Assembly (NCBI GenBank): GCA_036583965.1
Contig: JAZBQD010000015.1
Span: forward strand, 68,480,830-68,544,829
Reading direction: 5' to 3'
DNA from: Prunella strophiata
Lineage: Eukaryota > Chordata > Aves > Passeriformes > Prunellidae
DNA length: 64,000 nt
The translations under genes were made by a program, and so were the position numbers. Every line of letters starts with the position of its first letter. Positions within the stretch are counted from its first letter, which is position 1. The notes beneath the pieces were generated by a model that ran no database searches, was not told the DNA's origin, and saw only the letters and a program-made list of their open reading frames with translations. This document shows positions 63,183-64,000 of the stretch, one piece after another.

Positions 63183-64000
63183 TATTAATGGTAAGGTTAT
63201 TTTCAGAAGGCAGATGCAGTTTGCACTCCGGTTCTAAAACAGATTTCCCACAGTGCCTGAGTGCTTCCAGCAGCAAAGCGGTTCAGAAGCTGAGGCAGGG
63301 AGTACAGCTACTGGTACAGGAGTACAGCTGGGATGCAGCCATCAGGTGAGACAGACACCTGCAGAGCACAAGGAAGCACAGTTTCAAAGTCAGGAGGAAG
63401 CCCCCTAATAGAGAGTGGTGCTGTCAGGACTGAAACATGGTTATCCTGTTCCTAGAGTTGCTTGCTATTCTTAGAGACTTAAACTTGAGTTGGCAGTAGC
63501 TTGGAAATCTTCCATCTAAATCTGTTCCCCAGGAGAGTGATGTGTCCAGAGTTACACAAGCTGTTGGTCCAAATATCAGACCTGCTATCCCAGCATACTT
63601 ACTCATATGGCTTACTTAAAGCTAAGCCTATTTTTATTCATTTGGTTGCCAGGCTTTCAGATCCAACACATCAACATGAATGGAAGTAAAAATGACCAAT
63701 GCAGAGAAACTCCTAGCTAATTCCTAAAGTGTGGTTATTCCTATGCATTTACTGAAATGACAAGTTTTCCAAATAATACCCTCTTTAAAAGTGTTTCAGT
63801 GTGTTAGATTTTTTATTATCTCTGTGTCTGTTGTTTTGATAATTTGTTGTTGTATTGCATGGTATCCTAGCAAGTATTTTAAATAACCCACACAAATACA
63901 TCCTGCACAGTAAGGACACACACTTCTGGGGAGACATCAGGCTGCTGTCTTTGAATGCAGTTTCTAATATACTTGTGTTTTAGTGCACTTGTGTAGTTAT

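Larger units (their letters stand above)
47602..64000 (+). other. Start of the COBL intron downstream of exon F (at least 16.4 kb)
   Basis: It contains the alternative donor region (47602-47631), a 14-bp perfect hairpin (48917-48947), a (CAAA)-rich repeat (55882-55932), an old CR1 copy (about 56080-57300), a younger CR1 copy (about 60779-61085) followed by a T-rich tract, and a 21-bp tandem pair (63141-63182). No further COBL exon (KKKRRAP or WH2 motifs) was seen before the window ends. Confidence 0.75.

Noticed and set aside
1..64000. CRISPR arrays, operons, prophage or plasmid features
   Set aside because: The window has spliced vertebrate exons and avian retroelements; no spaced direct-repeat array or compact gene cluster exists.

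Overview
The window is a piece of a bird nuclear genome, most likely a passerine. It is AT-rich intronic DNA with long homopolymer runs. It carries CR1 LINE fragments, a tRNA-Ile-headed SINE with a CR1-like tail (the architecture known for the songbird family TguSINE1), and two well-bounded solo LTRs. No bacterial, viral or plasmid gene organisation is present. Nearly all open reading frames here are short chance frames in introns or repeats.

One protein-coding gene is supported: COBL (cordon-bleu WH2 repeat protein, an actin nucleator), on the + strand and incomplete at both ends. Six exons join in a consistent reading frame: 4960-5166, 14356-14566, 15271-15499, 20051-20145, 23423-23506 and 47431-47601. 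They encode the N-terminal part of the protein: the MKARAPPPP start region, the ubiquitin-like Cobl-domain region (exons at 14356 and 15271), a basic linker, an acidic linker and a KKRRAPPPP (KRAP-type) motif. The upstream first exon and the large downstream exon(s) with the remaining KRAP motifs and the WH2 domains lie outside the window. COBLL1 was considered; residue-level resemblance favours COBL.

The gene also shows possible isoform-generating features. A 45-nt phase 1-1 candidate cassette exon lies at 17583-17627. The 84-nt exon at 23423-23506 is frame-neutral (0-0). The exon at 47431 has two in-frame donors 30 nt apart, with ends at 47601 and 47631.

Layout: 1-4959 is the upstream intron. 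5167-14355 is an intron with a solo LTR (about 5958-6272), two CR1 fragments (about 9512-9871 and 10228-10535) and the SINE (about 13901-14036). 14567-15270 is a short, empty intron. 15500-20050 holds a GC-richer block, a small CR1 scrap, the candidate microexon and a 30-bp near-perfect hairpin (18782-18854). 20146-23422 is featureless. 23507-47430 is a 24-kb intron with a 609-bp solo LTR (27599-28207, perfect 6-bp target duplication) and several homopolymers. 47602-64000 is the start of another large intron, with an old CR1 copy (about 56080-57300, + strand) and a younger CR1 copy (about 60779-61085, - strand).

I found no sign of a wholly new biological system. The items most worth checking are the candidate microexon, the long hairpin, the alternative donor pair and a few stretches that look like conserved non-coding elements.
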